Origin: Sipunculus nudus
Lineage: Eukaryota > Annelida > Sipuncula > Golfingiida > Sipunculidae
Direction of reading: 5' to 3'
Length of the DNA stretch: 64,000 bases
Assembly (NCBI GenBank): GCA_026874595.1
Contig: CM049322.1
Coordinates: 57,228,386-57,292,385, forward strand
The notes under the pieces were generated by a model that had not been told where the DNA came from, searched no databases, and was given only the letters and a program-made list of their open reading frames with translations. The translations under genes and the position numbers were made by a program. Below are positions 12,861-26,167 of the stretch, piece after piece; positions within the stretch are counted from its first letter, which is position 1, and the number at the start of each line of letters is the position of its first letter.

Positions 12861-14541
12861 TCAAAACCAGCTGTGTTGTTGTGCTCAAATTTGGCATATT
12901 TATTCCTGAATTAATTTCCTATCCAATAAATCAGGCCAATACTGCATAAATTTTTAAAATTATGGGCCGAAACAAAATACACTTTGTAAAAATCAGAAAA
13001 TTTCTTTTTATTTTTTAGCTAGAGGGATAATTCCAATCATACAACTATAGTTAACTTAGTTTTTTTTCGGATACCAAAAGGTTGTTAGAACAAAAGTTAT
13101 AAGGATAAGTAAAAATGATTGTTAAATAGTAAAAAAAATCAGGAAAAAATACTACTCCCCTTCACTGGATAACTGCTGAGTTTTTTTTTCAAGTATACAG
13201 CTATATTTAATTGTGCCTAACTTTGACCACGGCATATTTTTTCTCTGTAAGATACGTTGATTTAAATTTAAATTATATGTCTTTAAGATATGCTTCATGG
13301 TTTTATTATTTGAAACTTCTTAAAAAATTACAATTGTTTACAACAAGCCAGCACAGCGCACAGGAACGCTGTAGGTGGCCACGATGACCTTGCTTTAACC
13401 TTAAAATGTTGCTATTGCAGGTAAAGTCTAAAATATGAAAGCAGTTGATCAAGTTTTAAAAGAAAGTTTCATGTGAATAACTGTTTGCATTAGGCAAGTT
13501 CAATGCCTAGGTGGTATGGCTACCCGCTTGGGAGGCTAGCTGACTCTAGGTCTAGACTGGCCCAGTCCATAAAATAGTTATGACTTAATTGTTGTTTCTG
13601 ACAGAGAAATCAAACGTTCCCGAGTTGTATCGCACTTAGTATCGGCATCGCCATCTTGTGGCAACTCATATAACTAATGTACCACTATCTGACCCGAACG
13701 GTCAGCGTCACACATCACCACTTGTTGAAGTCAGGTCTCTTCCACTGACGTCAGCAGTGGTCTTTCCCTCAATCTTTCTCAAAACCAACATGGTTCATTC
13801 AGTCATTGCCTTTTCCGGGCTTCCAATTGCTACTAATATTCCCATTTATTTTGTCTTAATTATTTCAGGCCGCCGCTTATGTTGAGTTCGGCGAGACTAT
13901 AAAACACTTTAACTCTCAAACTCACTGTTACCGTTTATTGGACAGTAGGCCTAAAACCTTTGGCTCAGCCAATCAGCGCGAGATATTCATGTGCACACGC
14001 GGCGAGCGCAGTAAAAATGTACCGGCTGACTGAAACGATCACGATTCGCGAGTCACAATTTGACATTTAAAACACGGGTTAAGAATACTGCTGCCAGCTG
14101 CTCTTTTCATCTTGGCAGAGGGATTTTAGTCCTGTCGGTACAAATTGTTGCGATAGTATCCACATAATGCACTTCCATGTGCGGAATACCTGAAAACATG
14201 ACTTTACAGGGCTTTAGTGTTAAGAGCTGCACAGAGTTAAGTCTATCGGTACATGGAATCACTTTTTATTTTAAGCATTTTATTAGAAAATGCAAATTTA
14301 CAGGCAGGACTATCTAGGTCCGACATACTGGGAGCCTGGCCGAACAACCTCAAAGACAACGTCTGACCAACACAAACCCCCCGCACTCCCCCCCGGCCAA
14401 ATGAAAAGTTCGATAAACAAGAAAGAATGATTTCACGTTATTATTACTGTTGATAAATTTTGTAGTTTTTTTTCATAACAAAATAAGTGCATAAGTCTTC
14501 AAATCTGTTCTCTATGGATTGCAAAATTATAATTATTATTC
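12861..14541. other. Non-coding stretch, no feature recognised
   Basis: Mostly AT-rich. A patch at about 13620-14060 is richer in GC and holds an open frame (13658-13885) with no domain. No splice or repeat structure could be supported. Confidence 0.4.
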
Positions 14542-14853
14542 AATTTTATAAAAAAAGGATTTATATGATTTCGTCTTTTTGTCTCCATGGCCACAATTTT
14601 GCAGCAATCGCTTTCAAACTTACACATTGGATTGACGATCAACATCGCTGGAATGATTTTTTAGTTTAATATAGAATTAAGGTCAAGGTATTATATAATT
14701 TTATAAAAAAAAAAAGTATTTATATGATTTCGTCTTTTTGTCTCTACAGGCCACAATTTTGCAGCAATCGCTTTCAAACTTACACATTGAATTGACGATC
14801 GAAATTGCTGAAGGATTTTGTTTTAATTTAATATAGAATGAATGGTCAAGGTC
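14542..14853. repeat. Direct tandem duplication, two units of ~157 bp
   Basis: The segment starting near 14542 (AATTTTATAAAAAAAGG) recurs near 14698, with the same order of TATATGATTTCGTCTTTTTG, CCACAATTTTGCAGCAATCG and TTGACGATC blocks. The copies differ by a handful of substitutions and small indels. No coding role is evident. Confidence 0.9.
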
Positions 14854-14964
14854 ATCAAAAGTTCTCAAAATGTTTTTCCTTTTTATCTTTCTCACAAATG
14901 GTCGGAGCCACTTTAACAATAGCACTTTGTCAGTTTTAAAGCTACAGATTTTTGCATTAGGTAG

Positions 14965-15365
14965 CATTTAGGCAACTTTATAGGCGACTGCTGGCGATTT
15001 TCATAGCCGTAGCAGATCTCCGAAAACCGGGACCAACTAAAATCATGCTACGTTCATTGGGGACAACCTACGTCACTTAGCGACAGCCTACAACAGCACC
15101 TACGCCCGTAGACGTGACATAGCGACAGCACCTATCCCAGTAGAAGACAGGCTACGCTCACTGGTTTGAAACTGACGTCGACTGAAATTTTGGACCTGTT
15201 GAAAATCCAGTGGCGACAGGTAAGACGCCACGAGTCTTTGTGCGACTTCAGCAGACTACTTCCGACGGTACAGACGACACCCTGAACACAGCCTTGTCGC
15301 CTGTAGTCCCTAAAGAGTCGTTTGTGGGACAGCCCCAGACTGCTAAAATGGCATTCTGGTAAGCT
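14965..15365. repeat. GC-richer block with repeated GCGACAG words
   Basis: This 400-bp island has balanced base composition in AT-rich surroundings. It carries repeated short words (GCGACAG, CTACG, CCTACG-C) in both halves. The minus-strand open frame (15132-15374) has no recognised domain. It could be an unclassified mobile element or an unrecognised gene fragment. Confidence 0.3.
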
Positions 15366-15989
15366 GAGCGACATGATCCACGGGTCATTTGATCTGATCT
15401 CTAATAACTGAGCCTAACGTCTCAGGGGAATTTATATGTATGCGGGATTTACTCCCGAACTTGCTCGATTCTTGAACTGTTAGGGATTTGTTTCATTTTG
15501 CTGTAGTTACGGTAAACAACAAATCAGCAGAAAGAAGAATATGGCCCATCCGGATGAAAAAAAGTCTCTTAGGGCACACTGAATAACCTCTGAAGAATAT
15601 AAAGGCACTTTATATAGGATTGATCATGGCATATTTGCGTATGGTTTGAAAACACTGGTGCTTTAGCAACCATATTAGATAGACATACAGCAAATGTTAC
15701 CTATGTTACCCGGTTTGCACGACCAAAATGGCTAAAATTCCATGACCGACACACTTGGGACTTAACACATGACAGAATGACCGAATCCACATTCTGTAAT
15801 ACCACTGCACTCCACGTGTACACAGTTAACGGATATTCAAGAGACAAAAATTAGGTCGATCTGCAGATTGAGCAATAACATCGCATTATCTGTGAGTGAA
15901 ACAGAAACAACAGTAACCATGTGTTTTCCTTTCTGTGTAGTGGCACCATTCTCAGACTCTGATTTTCGAATTCTAGGTGCTGATCAATT

Positions 15990-16145
15990 GTAGAAAGAAC
16001 AATTAATTAAATTGTTGAGGTGATCCGGATCACCATCTGGTTCCAGAAATCTTTTTAAGAAAAAAATACTACATTTCTGATAATGTCATATGGGGGCAAT
16101 GAGCTGCCGTCTCGGTGGTCTGCGTTTTCTGAATGCTTTTCTAGT
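15990..16145 (+). repeat. Fragment of GTGATCCGGATCAC repeat family, copy 1
   Basis: The order AACAATTAATTAAATTGTTGAGG, GTGATCCGGATCAC (palindrome at 16020-16033), CATCTGG-TCCAG-AAT and CATATGGGGGCAATG, ending with TCTGCGTTTTCTGAATGCTT, matches the block at 61700-61845. The 5' portion is missing here. Confidence 0.75.
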
Positions 16146-16149
16146 TGTT

Positions 16150-17470
16150 CCTTGATCGTCCGCCTGGGGGTGGGTTATTAGACGTTATCAGTGTGCTTTT
16201 TTTACTTTAGATTCATGTGATTAGTGTGATACATGGAAATCTATTGCTGTTGCCATAATTGTCGTTAATGATAATGTTTAATTTACCTCTCATTATATTA
16301 ATTTTTAGTAAACTTTCGCATGTTGGTTTGATTGCATTTTTGTTAAGCGTAATAAATTCTTGTTATAAGGTATATTTCTCTGATTTACGCTGGCGTGTAA
16401 TTTCTTTGCTATACTCAATGATAATATGCTTTTAACGATTGATCCACTTTCCAAAATATAGTCTCAACATGTTTCCATAAATGGGTACAATTTTTTCCAT
16501 GTTAACTTTTCCATTTTTTTACTTTATTTGGAGATTTCCTGTTTATTTTCCCAGCAAACAAACTCATTAAAGGCTCCAAACGCCCTCTTACTATGTGGTT
16601 ATCCAGGTATAACATCCAATTAGGATAAAAAACAGTTTTCATACCCCTGAATCTTGATGGTAACAAATCTCCATAGTTAAGACTCTTTGGCCAATTTACA
16701 CTGTTACAGTCTGTATATTCGTGAAGGAGATTCGATTAACAGCCTTCTGTATTCAGGGTGGGGTAATGCGCAGTCATCAGTGCTGGAACAAAACGGTACA
16801 CGGTGTTGACAACAAAAAAAGGTAGGGGGTCGATCAGTGTTTTAGCAGTGTTACGTAAGTATAAACTGTTTTTTTTTTATTCATAAAGTGTAATTTAAAT
16901 AGTTTCTTACTCGCATGCTTTACTGTCAAGTAAACGCTTCATGTTTCATATGTTATACTGACCATAGTTTTCTTAAGGGGTTCAACAGAAACCACATGAT
17001 CGTACATGCAATGTCAGCTACGAACACAGTGGCTTCCTTTGCCTTTCATGTCCATGTTATATAAAATTATTCCCATATTGCCATTTGAAAATATGCTAAA
17101 ACGTAACAGGAGGACACATTTTAGTGTTATTTAATGCATTATTTAATTGCTATAACTATTGACACATGTCAACCTGGTTTATCTTATGGTTCTAAACAGT
17201 CAACAGACATTTAAACCACCTGATATAACATTAGGTGTACAGTAAGGTGATATTTAAACAGTATAGTGATGGATTAATTCTCTGCTTCTTCATGGATATA
17301 TACTATAATGTATATATTGTTTAAATTTACTTTAGATGTAGTTAGTTAGTAGTGGTTAGGTGTCTTATTTATTTTATTTTACCGTTAACCTCTCTATATC
17401 TCTCCCTCTGTCTCACTGTAACTGTACGTGATTTTAACAAATAATCATCTGAGCAAGTTTTTATATAATT
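16150..17470. other. AT-rich non-coding stretch
   Basis: No gene or repeat is recognised apart from short A/T runs. Confidence 0.4.
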
Positions 17471-17479
17471 CACATTCTC

Positions 17480-17890
17480 GTATAATTCCATCTATCACTG
17501 GATGGTGCAAAATCAGAACCGGTCACAATGAAGTGGGGCTTGCCTCAGGGATCAGTACTGGGCCCCATTTTGATTGATTTATATGTAGCTCCTATAGGTG
17601 ATATATGTGACAAACACGGCATTCAAATGATACATCTTTCATTTAGCCTTAACATACCAAAAGATCTGGTTGTATGTGAATACAAACTTGAATGCTGTCT
17701 TTCATATATTAAAAATGGATTGCAGTAGATTTGTTGAAATTAAATGATGACAAAACAGGATATATATATCTCTTGGATTAAGACATAATACTTGAACCAT
17801 CAAATGTAAGTGGGCAGGATACAATTACTCCAAATGTAAATGTTAGAATTTTGGGGTTTTGGTTTGACCTTCATATGGATGGAAAAAGTT
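17480..17890 (+). pseudogene. CR1-like LINE reverse transcriptase fragment
   Basis: The frame at 17528-17728 begins WGLPQGSVLGPILIDLY, matching the invariant G-PQGSVLGP-LF--Y block of CR1/L2/Rex-type reverse transcriptases. The next block reads VDLLKLNDDKTGYIYLL (about 17722-17775) in a shifted frame, matching the N-LKLN--KTE motif, then RILGFWFDLHMD (about 17850-17880), matching the LG---D motif. The YADD box expected between them is eroded (IQMIHLSFSL). Stops and frameshifts show it is inactive. It is a different clade from the relic at 4975-7580. Confidence 0.85.
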
Positions 17891-17927
17891 CACATAAATG
17901 ATCTGTGCAGGGGTGCCTTTCCAATTT

Positions 17928-18022
17928 ATAATTCCGTCTTTCACTGTATGGTGCAGAATCAGAGCCGGTCACACTGAAGTTGGGGTTGCCTCAAATAAAT
18001 ATTTGTATTTGTATTTGTATAA
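17928..18022 (+). repeat. Second partial copy of the same LINE segment with a TATTTG-type tail
   Basis: 17928-17995 repeats the sequence at about 17470-17545, including CAGAATCAGAGCCGGTCACA and the start of the LP-G motif. It then breaks off into AATAAATATTTGTATTTGTA. The abrupt switch to a short tandem tail resembles a LINE or SINE 3' end, so this may be a separate truncated insertion. Confidence 0.55.
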
Positions 18023-18153
18023 TGTAAAACGTTTTAAAATCCATGGAGTTACGATTATCATGCATTTGATTCAATGCATCTGTCACCCACTAAACAGTCA
18101 CATGCCTTGTTATATTAACTTCTGATCACAGTTAAGACTGCTTCATAACTGTT

Positions 18154-18197
<44 letters not shown>
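18154..18197. repeat. (CA)n(TA)n compound microsatellite
   Basis: CA dinucleotides switch to TA dinucleotides without interruption. Confidence 0.95.
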
Positions 18198-18199
18198 GT

Positions 18200-19212
18200 G
18201 CTTGTGTCCGTTACAGGGAATGAATGAAATCAGGAAATACGTCTACTTTCTAAAGCCTTGAGTAAATACAGTGCGTGTAATCCCTAATTCACAAAGTGAA
18301 TTCACAAGGTGAAGGGTTTGGCATGTTCTAACTAAGCCTATTTTCTGAAATCCACGGCCTTTACATTTTTACATTTAATGATATGAAAAACATTATTAAT
18401 TATATGTTTTCGTTGCATATTTATTTGCCTGTATCGTTTAATTACCTGAAAACATGACCTGTATTCTGAATATACTTTGAGAGGTTTCAAGGATAAGATG
18501 TTTCGCCATATTATTATAACTTTCAACATAATACATACAACACTATGTTCAATTTGTCAATGAACTAATCTTATTTGCAAGCAGATATTAGCCTTTAAAA
18601 CCCGATCAAAGCCTGCTCTTTGGACCGGACTATATGCAGCTGCTAATTTACATTATCAGGGAGGAAGAAGTATTCAGGCTTGGTAAAATTAGTTTTATTC
18701 ACGTCCTTGTGTTTATAGAATGTATCTTCAGTGTCGTCTGAAAACATCTTAAAAGTAGGAGGCGTGAAGATTAAACTTGTGTCCATTATCTTTCTTGTTT
18801 ATTTTGTTCGACGGGTTTAACATTTTAACTTTCAAAATATTTTCTTAACCATTTGCAGCAAATTATGGTGATCAATTTGTCAGTGTATCACATATTTGAA
18901 TAAAACTCATTCCTTACCTGACACTCCGGTGTGCTATGGTAAAATGACAAAACCAGTGATTCTTTGTACTTGTGAATCTTTGGCTTTCCTCCCCTGAACC
19001 CTTCGGTGATTTTTTTTGTAGAAATTGCCCATTAGTTTCAGGAAAAAACGTGTATTTCCTTAGATTTTCAGTAAATAAATGAAGTCACTGGGTGAATAAG
19101 GATTTCATGTAGCTACTGAAAGTTTACTAGAACATATATATACATAAAGCTGATAATGTTTTATTGCAGACTCACGGTCCTTATACTTGAATTAAAAGTG
19201 GAACGTTTGTGA

Positions 19213-19213
<1 letters not shown>
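18200..19213. other. AT-rich non-coding stretch
   Basis: No coding or repeat feature could be supported. Confidence 0.4.
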
Positions 19214-19257
<44 letters not shown>

Positions 19258-19343
19258 CATACATTTTTGACACACGTGTGATACATATATACATATCAAT
19301 GAGAGACACACACACTAATTGTATATATATATATATACACATT

Positions 19344-19381
<38 letters not shown>

Positions 19382-19480
19382 TATATATATATACATAGGC
19401 ATGTAAACACATACACATATATATCAAAATACATATACATTCATATCGTATATAAATATACATACATATATAAACAAAAA
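19214..19480. repeat. Cluster of (TA)n microsatellites
   Basis: Two long TA tracts (19214-19255 and about 19346-19394) and several shorter ones are separated by AC-rich linkers. The open frame across them is an artefact of the repeat. Confidence 0.95.
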
Positions 19481-21137
19481 GATTAAACTGAGAGAGTGGT
19501 CATATTGCCCATTGCATTTGGTAAACAACCCAGTAGATATCTAAACCTTTATGAATCATTTTCTCCGAAGCCCATTCGTTATGTAAAATATAAACCCAAC
19601 AACTGTTTTTCGTTTGAAATTTTGAGTTTATCAGCAATGCCCTGATTTATTTTTACACAAGGGTCCCCTCTCTAATTGGAGTCAAATTATGCTGAAGATA
19701 ACAGTGATGTCCGCCTCCTTCAAACCTAACGGCTTTCAGAACTTTTTTCAACTTTGGACCTCTTAAGCACAATAAGCTTCGTGTTAATATAAGTTATTTA
19801 ATTTTGTCTGATGGCGGCGTGTGAGGAATGTTGTTTGCTATACTTAAGAGGAGCTCCTTAAGGAACTGACAAGCATGAAAAAAGCATTGACTGATATAAG
19901 ACTTGTATTTACACAGGAAATTTGCATAGGAAAGCACTTGTGTTTGCTTACATCCCATTTGGCATACATAAGCTGAACGTACGGGTTTAGGCTACCCCTC
20001 GAGACAATCTTCCATATAATACTAGATATTGCTTATATTCTGGTTTGATAACATATACCATGTCAGGAAAGATTTAGTGTGATCTTCGCTGGGAGCTACC
20101 ATGCATTTGTTTAAAAAAAATCTACACTCGATATCAGGCAAATTATTAAAAAATAAAGGCACAATTTTAAATATGAAATTAAATCAAGTTTCATTTCTAG
20201 CTATTTATTGATTCCAAACTAAAAAAAAAGATATATTTTTTGGGGAAAAATAAATACATTTGTATGCATAATGTGGTGTTATCTGACAAGATTGATATAT
20301 TTGATGAAGCAATTAAGAATTATGAATCAACTTTTATGTTCAGATAAATGTTTTATTGGAATTGTAAAAAAAATCATAAACTTAAATTAAAAAAAAATGT
20401 AACAAAAAAATAATGAGGATCTAATGCAATCATTCGTTCATTATTTTCCTGCCTCTGCAGAAATAGAATTAGGTCATTGTTTGTCCTGTATGTATATGCA
20501 GAGGTGTTTTAATTCCCACCATATCCCGCTGCCTTCCATTGTTTTCTTATAGCTTTATTGCAGATAGTAAAATTATTTATTTAAAAAAATAGTATTGGAG
20601 AAAAAATAAAAAAAAAATAAACATATTGTTCCCCCAGGAGTCTGGAACATAAAGTGATCAGCTCTCTATGTCCATCATCTCTCCATTATCATTAAATAAA
20701 TATTAATTATGAACGTTTTCCTTATAAGCAATGCTGAAATAACTTTCTTATGCTGAAATACGAATTTAAGCTTTTGAAGTCTGAAATTTGAAAGCAACTT
20801 ACGTATTCAGATGTGTAATATCGCTCTAATTTGTTATACTTTAAACCAATTTAAGTTGATATAATAAAATAATCAAGATTAATTCAAACTTATATTATTT
20901 TCCTGCCTCAGCAGAATGTCAGGCAAAATAATCAGATTTGTCTGTGTATCAGCCTGTCTCTCCATTTTTTAAACTTTATTAATTGTGAATGAACTTTTTT
21001 TTTTAAAAGAAACAAAATGTCTGTATGCACTGAATATCTCACTAAGTGAGATCTTGTGACTCTTATCATTCCACCCCACCAATACTAAGTCATTGCACCT
21101 GTGGACATGAGAACTATACATAGCAACTATACATTTT
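19481..21137. other. AT-rich non-coding stretch
   Basis: No gene recognised. Two segments (20448-20580 and 20895-20990) share the CCTGCCTC-GCAGAA word and may be remnants of one dispersed repeat, but the similarity is too short to call. Confidence 0.35.
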
Positions 21138-21143
21138 ATAAAA

Positions 21144-21177
<34 letters not shown>

Positions 21178-21215
21178 ATATATTTTATATATTTTATATT
21201 TAATAATATATATTA
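21138..21215. repeat. (AT)n and TATATTTT low-complexity tract
   Basis: A run of AT dinucleotides is followed by imperfect TATATATTTTA repeats, at the left border of the duplicated segment. Confidence 0.85.
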
Positions 21216-23250
21216 TTAAATACCCAATTGTATAAATGTATAAACTACTGAATTGTCAACAATTTATCAAGAAGCCAGCCAAGGACCATGTAATAATATG
21301 AATCCTATGTTCGTAAATTGCCCACATGTTTCAGTTTTAGCTTCAGGAAACATTGTCTGGTCACAAAATATTATTTGCGACAATTTCATACTCATCCATA
21401 CAAACTAATCATATAAACCAACCATGGCTTTTAATATATCTTCCTCTCAGATTTTATCTCCTTGAGATAGGAGATTAGTCAACTGAAAGAAACAGATTTA
21501 GTGGCATAATACTGTATCAATATATTATATAATATACAATATCATGCTGCAAACATATGATTATGATTATGAAATTATGATTTCTCTAAATTAGTATATG
21601 GCGATGGTTGTCGAAGACAGCAGAGCGTTTTACAAGTCAACACTGGTTTATTGTTGTTCATAACGTGATGTGAAACTTACAAATAATGTAATAGAAATGC
21701 ATTACTACTGTATGTCAGACTGCATGCGGTGGGAGCGGAGGGTGGTGTCCTGATTATGATGTTCAATGTTTGATGGACGGTTCATTTCATTACCAAGATT
21801 ATAAATGAAGTCGCAGGGAAAAGTAAACTGCGGGGACAAGTAAGCCTACGCTAAGTATGGATGTGGCTTTACTTACAGTTCTCTCAATCAATGAACTCAT
21901 GAGGGCTCGAGTGAAGTCATCATTATGCATTAGTTACTGACATCACCTTGTCGATCTGCAGAGGGTTATGTGTAAAACAATTATGCAGGATGCCATATAT
22001 GTGTGTCCATGAAATGTTAATACCTCCCACAGTGCAACAGGAGGGACGATCGGTATTAATATAAGTGATTAGTCTGTTAGTGCCGTTAACATTCGGGGCG
22101 GAGTATAATCCCTGTATGTTCATCACACGGTCTATCTTAACAACGGCTGTGCTGGTAACTAATTACTAAATACCTAGAGTTTATTTGCATAATAGGACAC
22201 TCCATTATAGGTAGGTTAACTTTCTATCCCCAGATCTAAACCTTATATCAAGACAAACTGCTTTTTGGTTAGTTCATTATATCAAGACTTGTGTTTTCAT
22301 AAAGATCCCAGTTTTAAAAGAAACCTTAGAAAGAGGGCAAAACAAGTGTTTGTTAAGACAGTTAGTTCCAATGATATCTGCACTGTATGACAATAACAAA
22401 TATATACGTTTTCATTGTGCTTGGTCAGTTGTCCAGAAAATGAAAGACTGTTTTGCTGGCTATGCTGCTTTTGTTCTGTTTATGATATATCAATAGTGGT
22501 TAATTCGTTACAGTAACAATGATAAACTGAGCCATCAATCAATCCTTTATCTGCTATGAACTTGGATATGCCTTGGATTTCTGGTGGTAATTTCAGTATG
22601 GGACCCGTTCGTATCATATAACATATTCCTTGGTTTCATTTCAAAATTAAGCGAAAATTGTTTATCCATTTATCTGCAGACTCATCTAGTAATACCAGTG
22701 CTAATACTTGTGTTTTCTCAGTGAGAAGCGGAGTTCCTGATGACAGAGAACTGTCAGACCCATTTTCATTTTGCAAGAGGTCTATTTAGTATCAAGTTTC
22801 TCTTTAAGAGTGGTCATGGTCAATAGGCAACTGGATATGAATGACATTCATGAAACAATATGAAGTCCATCTTTTCTGCATTCATCAACAGCCAGATTCT
22901 TTATCCGTTGCCAAAGTAAACACAGTCAGCCGCCATTATAACGTCTTGTCCAGGAGTAGGTATATGGAATATTTGATTCATATATAAACGTTATTCACAG
23001 TCAGAAACAAAGACACTCACTAAACACATTCTTTGTATTTTACGTCCTCTTCGTCACATTGTATGGTTTATTCCGGGTAATATAACGCCGTAAAGAATAA
23101 TGGATGGTTAACAATGACAATGCACGTCTTTATTCTATGAGCATGCATGATTGTAAAATAAGCTCTGCACTATAAAATAAGCAGATATTGCAAGAAATAG
23201 ATATGTAAAATAAAATGTTATCGTCTTTCGGATCCATAGGTTATCACATT
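21215..23250. repeat. Segmental duplication A (upstream copy)
   Basis: From about 21215 to 23250 the sequence aligns in direct orientation with 25250-28118. Landmarks shared in order are GAATTGTCAACAATTTAT, the CCATGGC-TTTAATATATCT block, TCAACTGAAAG, GTGGCATAATACTGTATC, the GAAGTCGCAGGG-AAAGTAAAC block, GCGGAGTATAATCCCTGTAT, GGGACCCGTTCGTATC and CGGATCCATA. Divergence is clearly higher than between the 33-49 kb duplicates, so this event is older. No open frame is conserved between the copies, so the unit is probably non-coding. Confidence 0.9.
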
Positions 23251-24555
23251 TAAAATAGACACATTTACATCGACATATCTCTTTTTTTCTGTGATTAGTC
23301 CTTTCCTGAATTTTGAGTACGAATGAATCAAAATTTGAGCATATCTTTCATAGCAAGAGTGGACCCTGCAGTACCAAATACATTTTTTACAGAAACATAT
23401 TGGCAAGTTTTGATAGTCTCACTTATATAAAAAATAACCCTTTGTTTCAAACTTTAATTAAACCATCTTATGCTGACCCGGATTAACAAGGGTTTTAGTG
23501 GATTCTGCTCTGTAGAACTTGCAAAAAAAAGGAAAATTAAACTGCTGCCATGTAACTATTTATTAAGAACACTAAAACGGGAACCTGGCTCCAATGTGTT
23601 ACAACAGTGCCTGAGACAAGACCAGCTTTGTATCTGAATGTAAATTCGTAATTTAAATCAAATGATTTAAATCAACTTAAACTGGTAATTAACCTGCAAG
23701 AGTGGCAGTTAAATATTTTATGTCATTATTTAACAACGCTCCATGGCCTACATATACGCTTCTGTCTGGAGTAACCCTGACCGATCGTTTGATTGTTTTA
23801 TGTACTTTCAAACAAACCAATCATATGCGAAAATTCATCCGTTGTAACTCAACATACATTTTTATGTCATGTTTGTTAAATTCTCACCGCATGTATAACA
23901 GTTTGTGCCTCTCGCATGTTTCCTGTTGCGAGAACCATATCCCACTTCTACGCAGTATAATATATTTGACTGGTCACGATAATAATGTGATCTACACTTG
24001 TGTGTAGAATTCCACATGTATTATTTGTATTTAATCATTATTCTTTGTCTAATCCAAAGATTGCCGGCAAATTACAACTATATCTTGGCCGTTGCAAGGC
24101 AAATTTCCGTATGGTTTATACCATGAATAAAATAATATAACAAATATAATAGATCCAATATCAATGCTTACCGAGTCTAGTATTCCGGGATTAGTTAACT
24201 CTTGATTAGGCGTCATTTGTCGGGAACAAATATTATATAATCTTAATTACAATTTACTTTTGGCTTGATTTTGACCCCTCTCCCTAAAAAAATAAGACAA
24301 TGGCATTTCATAAAAATGTGGCGTGCTTGAAGGTAGGTCATATTAGAATAAATCGATAGATTTCAGCCCTTATCGTCTGTTAAAATTCACATAGCTGTCT
24401 GTACACCATTCGTTTTCTATTTGAAAAGTGGAGAATTATAAAGTAGTTCAATAATGAGATATTACTGGTGGTCTATAACTATAAACTTATTTATTTTACA
24501 TGGATTGTACAAATAGCTATCAAAACTAATCGAAGCACTCTCCATGGCTCCGGTG
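23251..24555. other. Non-coding stretch, no feature recognised
   Basis: The 101-codon frame at 23702-24007 has no domain and no coding-like composition. The rest is AT-rich. Confidence 0.4.
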
Positions 24556-24558
24556 ATG

Positions 24559-24720
24559 GCGTTTCGGTAGTCTGCAGAGGTGGAGGAAACCGGAGTACTC
24601 GGAGAAAACCACCGGCCTTGGACGGGAAACTAAAACCCATTCTCATAGCCACGCCGGGGATCGAACCCAGGTCGCCAGCGGAGAGAGCCAAGCGTTTTAC
24701 CACTCAGCTGTCCCGGCCCC
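24559..24720 (-). mobile_element. tRNA-derived SINE
   Basis: Read on the minus strand from 24720, a tRNA-like head carries an A box (CAGCTGAGTGG, complement of 24700-24710) and, about 35 nt later, a B box (GGTTCGATCC, complement of 24658-24667). This is the internal pol III promoter layout. The head is followed by a body with CCGGTGGTTTTCTCCGAG and GGTTTCCTCCACCTCTGC, a conserved central block that recurs in molluscan SINEs. Both A and B boxes look intact. The open frames crossing it on each strand are chance. Confidence 0.85.
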
Positions 24721-24961
24721 ATGAGGGTAAGCAACCATGTGGGTAAGTGTGTGCGATTGTTTATATACTTTTGATCATTATTTGTTTTGGGAACACCGGC
24801 GTGAAAGAGTTGCCACACCTACAGAGTTGAACATTCAAATTTTACAGACCTATTACTTATATCAGCAGTAAAGCTGGACTACTTCTTTTCTCCCACTCAC
24901 TAAGAATCATCTACCAATGTCAGATGTTCCTTTGAATCTTCGTCAAAGAATGAAATAATGT

Positions 24962-25250
24962 TATGAATTAGCCGTGTGGCATTTATATTGGACAGGTAAG
25001 CCTAGTTTGAACACAAACGACTGGGTGGACATTTATATTGGACAGATAAGCCTAGCTTGACGCTGTGTTGTGAATTAGCCGTGAATAGACAAATGGGAAG
25101 ACATTTATATTAGATAGGTACGTCCAGTTTGAAGCTGTGTTAATAGTTAGCCGTGAATAAACGACTGGGTAGGCATTTATATGGGACAGGTAAGCCTAGC
25201 TTGATGCTGTGTTATGAATTAGCCGTGAATAGACGACTTGGTAGACATTA
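24962..25250. repeat. Minisatellite, ~74-bp units
   Basis: Units start TATGAATTAGCCGTGAATAG and contain GGTAGACATTTATATTGGAC and AGGTAAGCCTAG-TTGA-GCTGTGTT. Starts near 24962, 25068, 25143 and 25215, with a partial unit near 25020. The units are diverged from each other. Confidence 0.9.
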
Positions 25251-26092
25251 ATATTATAAAACATACCCTATTGATAAAATGTAAAAACTGCTGAACTGTT
25301 AACAATTTATGAAAAAGTTAGCAAATGAGTATGTAATAATATAGATCTTAAGTTCACAAACTGCTCACATGCTTCAGTATCAGCATTAGTAAACACATGC
25401 TTTGTACACAGATTTTTTTTGCAACAATTTCGTACTCATCAATACAAACCAGCCATGGCCTTTAATATATCTTCCTCTCATATTTTATCTCTATTTGATA
25501 TTAATGAAGATTTTACCTTCAAGGTCAATTTGAGCTGAGCAAAATTACCCCTTGGTCCCTTGTTTATGTTACATTACGTTTTAAAACTGGGGCAAGACGC
25601 CTTAGCTCAGGGACCTTTGGGTGAAACATTGATACCCAGACAGCCATCGACACTCTCTGCCATGGGCAAATATTAGTCCAAGCACTGAATGACCTCAAAG
25701 TTGTCAACGATAGCTGTTTTGTGCAGGAACACGGTTCGTTTTCCTCTTCAGCTGAAAAAAATAATAATGGAGATACGTGTACCTATGCAAGCATGATAAA
25801 AGTGCCCTATTGTGAGTCACAGGTGAATAAAAATTCCAATTGCAATAAATGCAGTGGTTTATGTTATCATTTCTCTGATGTCAATAGTGATTAGGCGCAA
25901 TACTGACTAGTAAGAGCTGATATGTTTGTATTCTCACGTATATGTTTGTATTAATCAGTGGAGCAGCGTTGAAGAATACAACTAAATATGCCACATGGCG
26001 GCATTTCAATGTAAGACAAAACCTGCACATGTATCTATATATCTCTCACTCTCTGTATGTCTGTCTGTCTCTCTCTGTAACTCTCTCTCTGA

Positions 26093-26167
<75 letters not shown>

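Noticed and set aside
14965-15365. Protein-coding gene in the GC-richer island
   Set aside because: The only long frame has no domain or splice context, and the short repeated words favour a repeat.
19209-19406. Open frame of alternating isoleucine and tyrosine
   Set aside because: Translation of (TA)n microsatellite. The same applies to 26006-26239, 31315-31563 and 59494-59706.
22729-22760. CTGATGA near GAGAACTG as a ribozyme core
   Set aside because: No GAAA and no compatible stems.
24468-24746. Open frames on both strands across the SINE
   Set aside because: They are chance frames in a tRNA-derived repeat. The pol III boxes explain the sequence.
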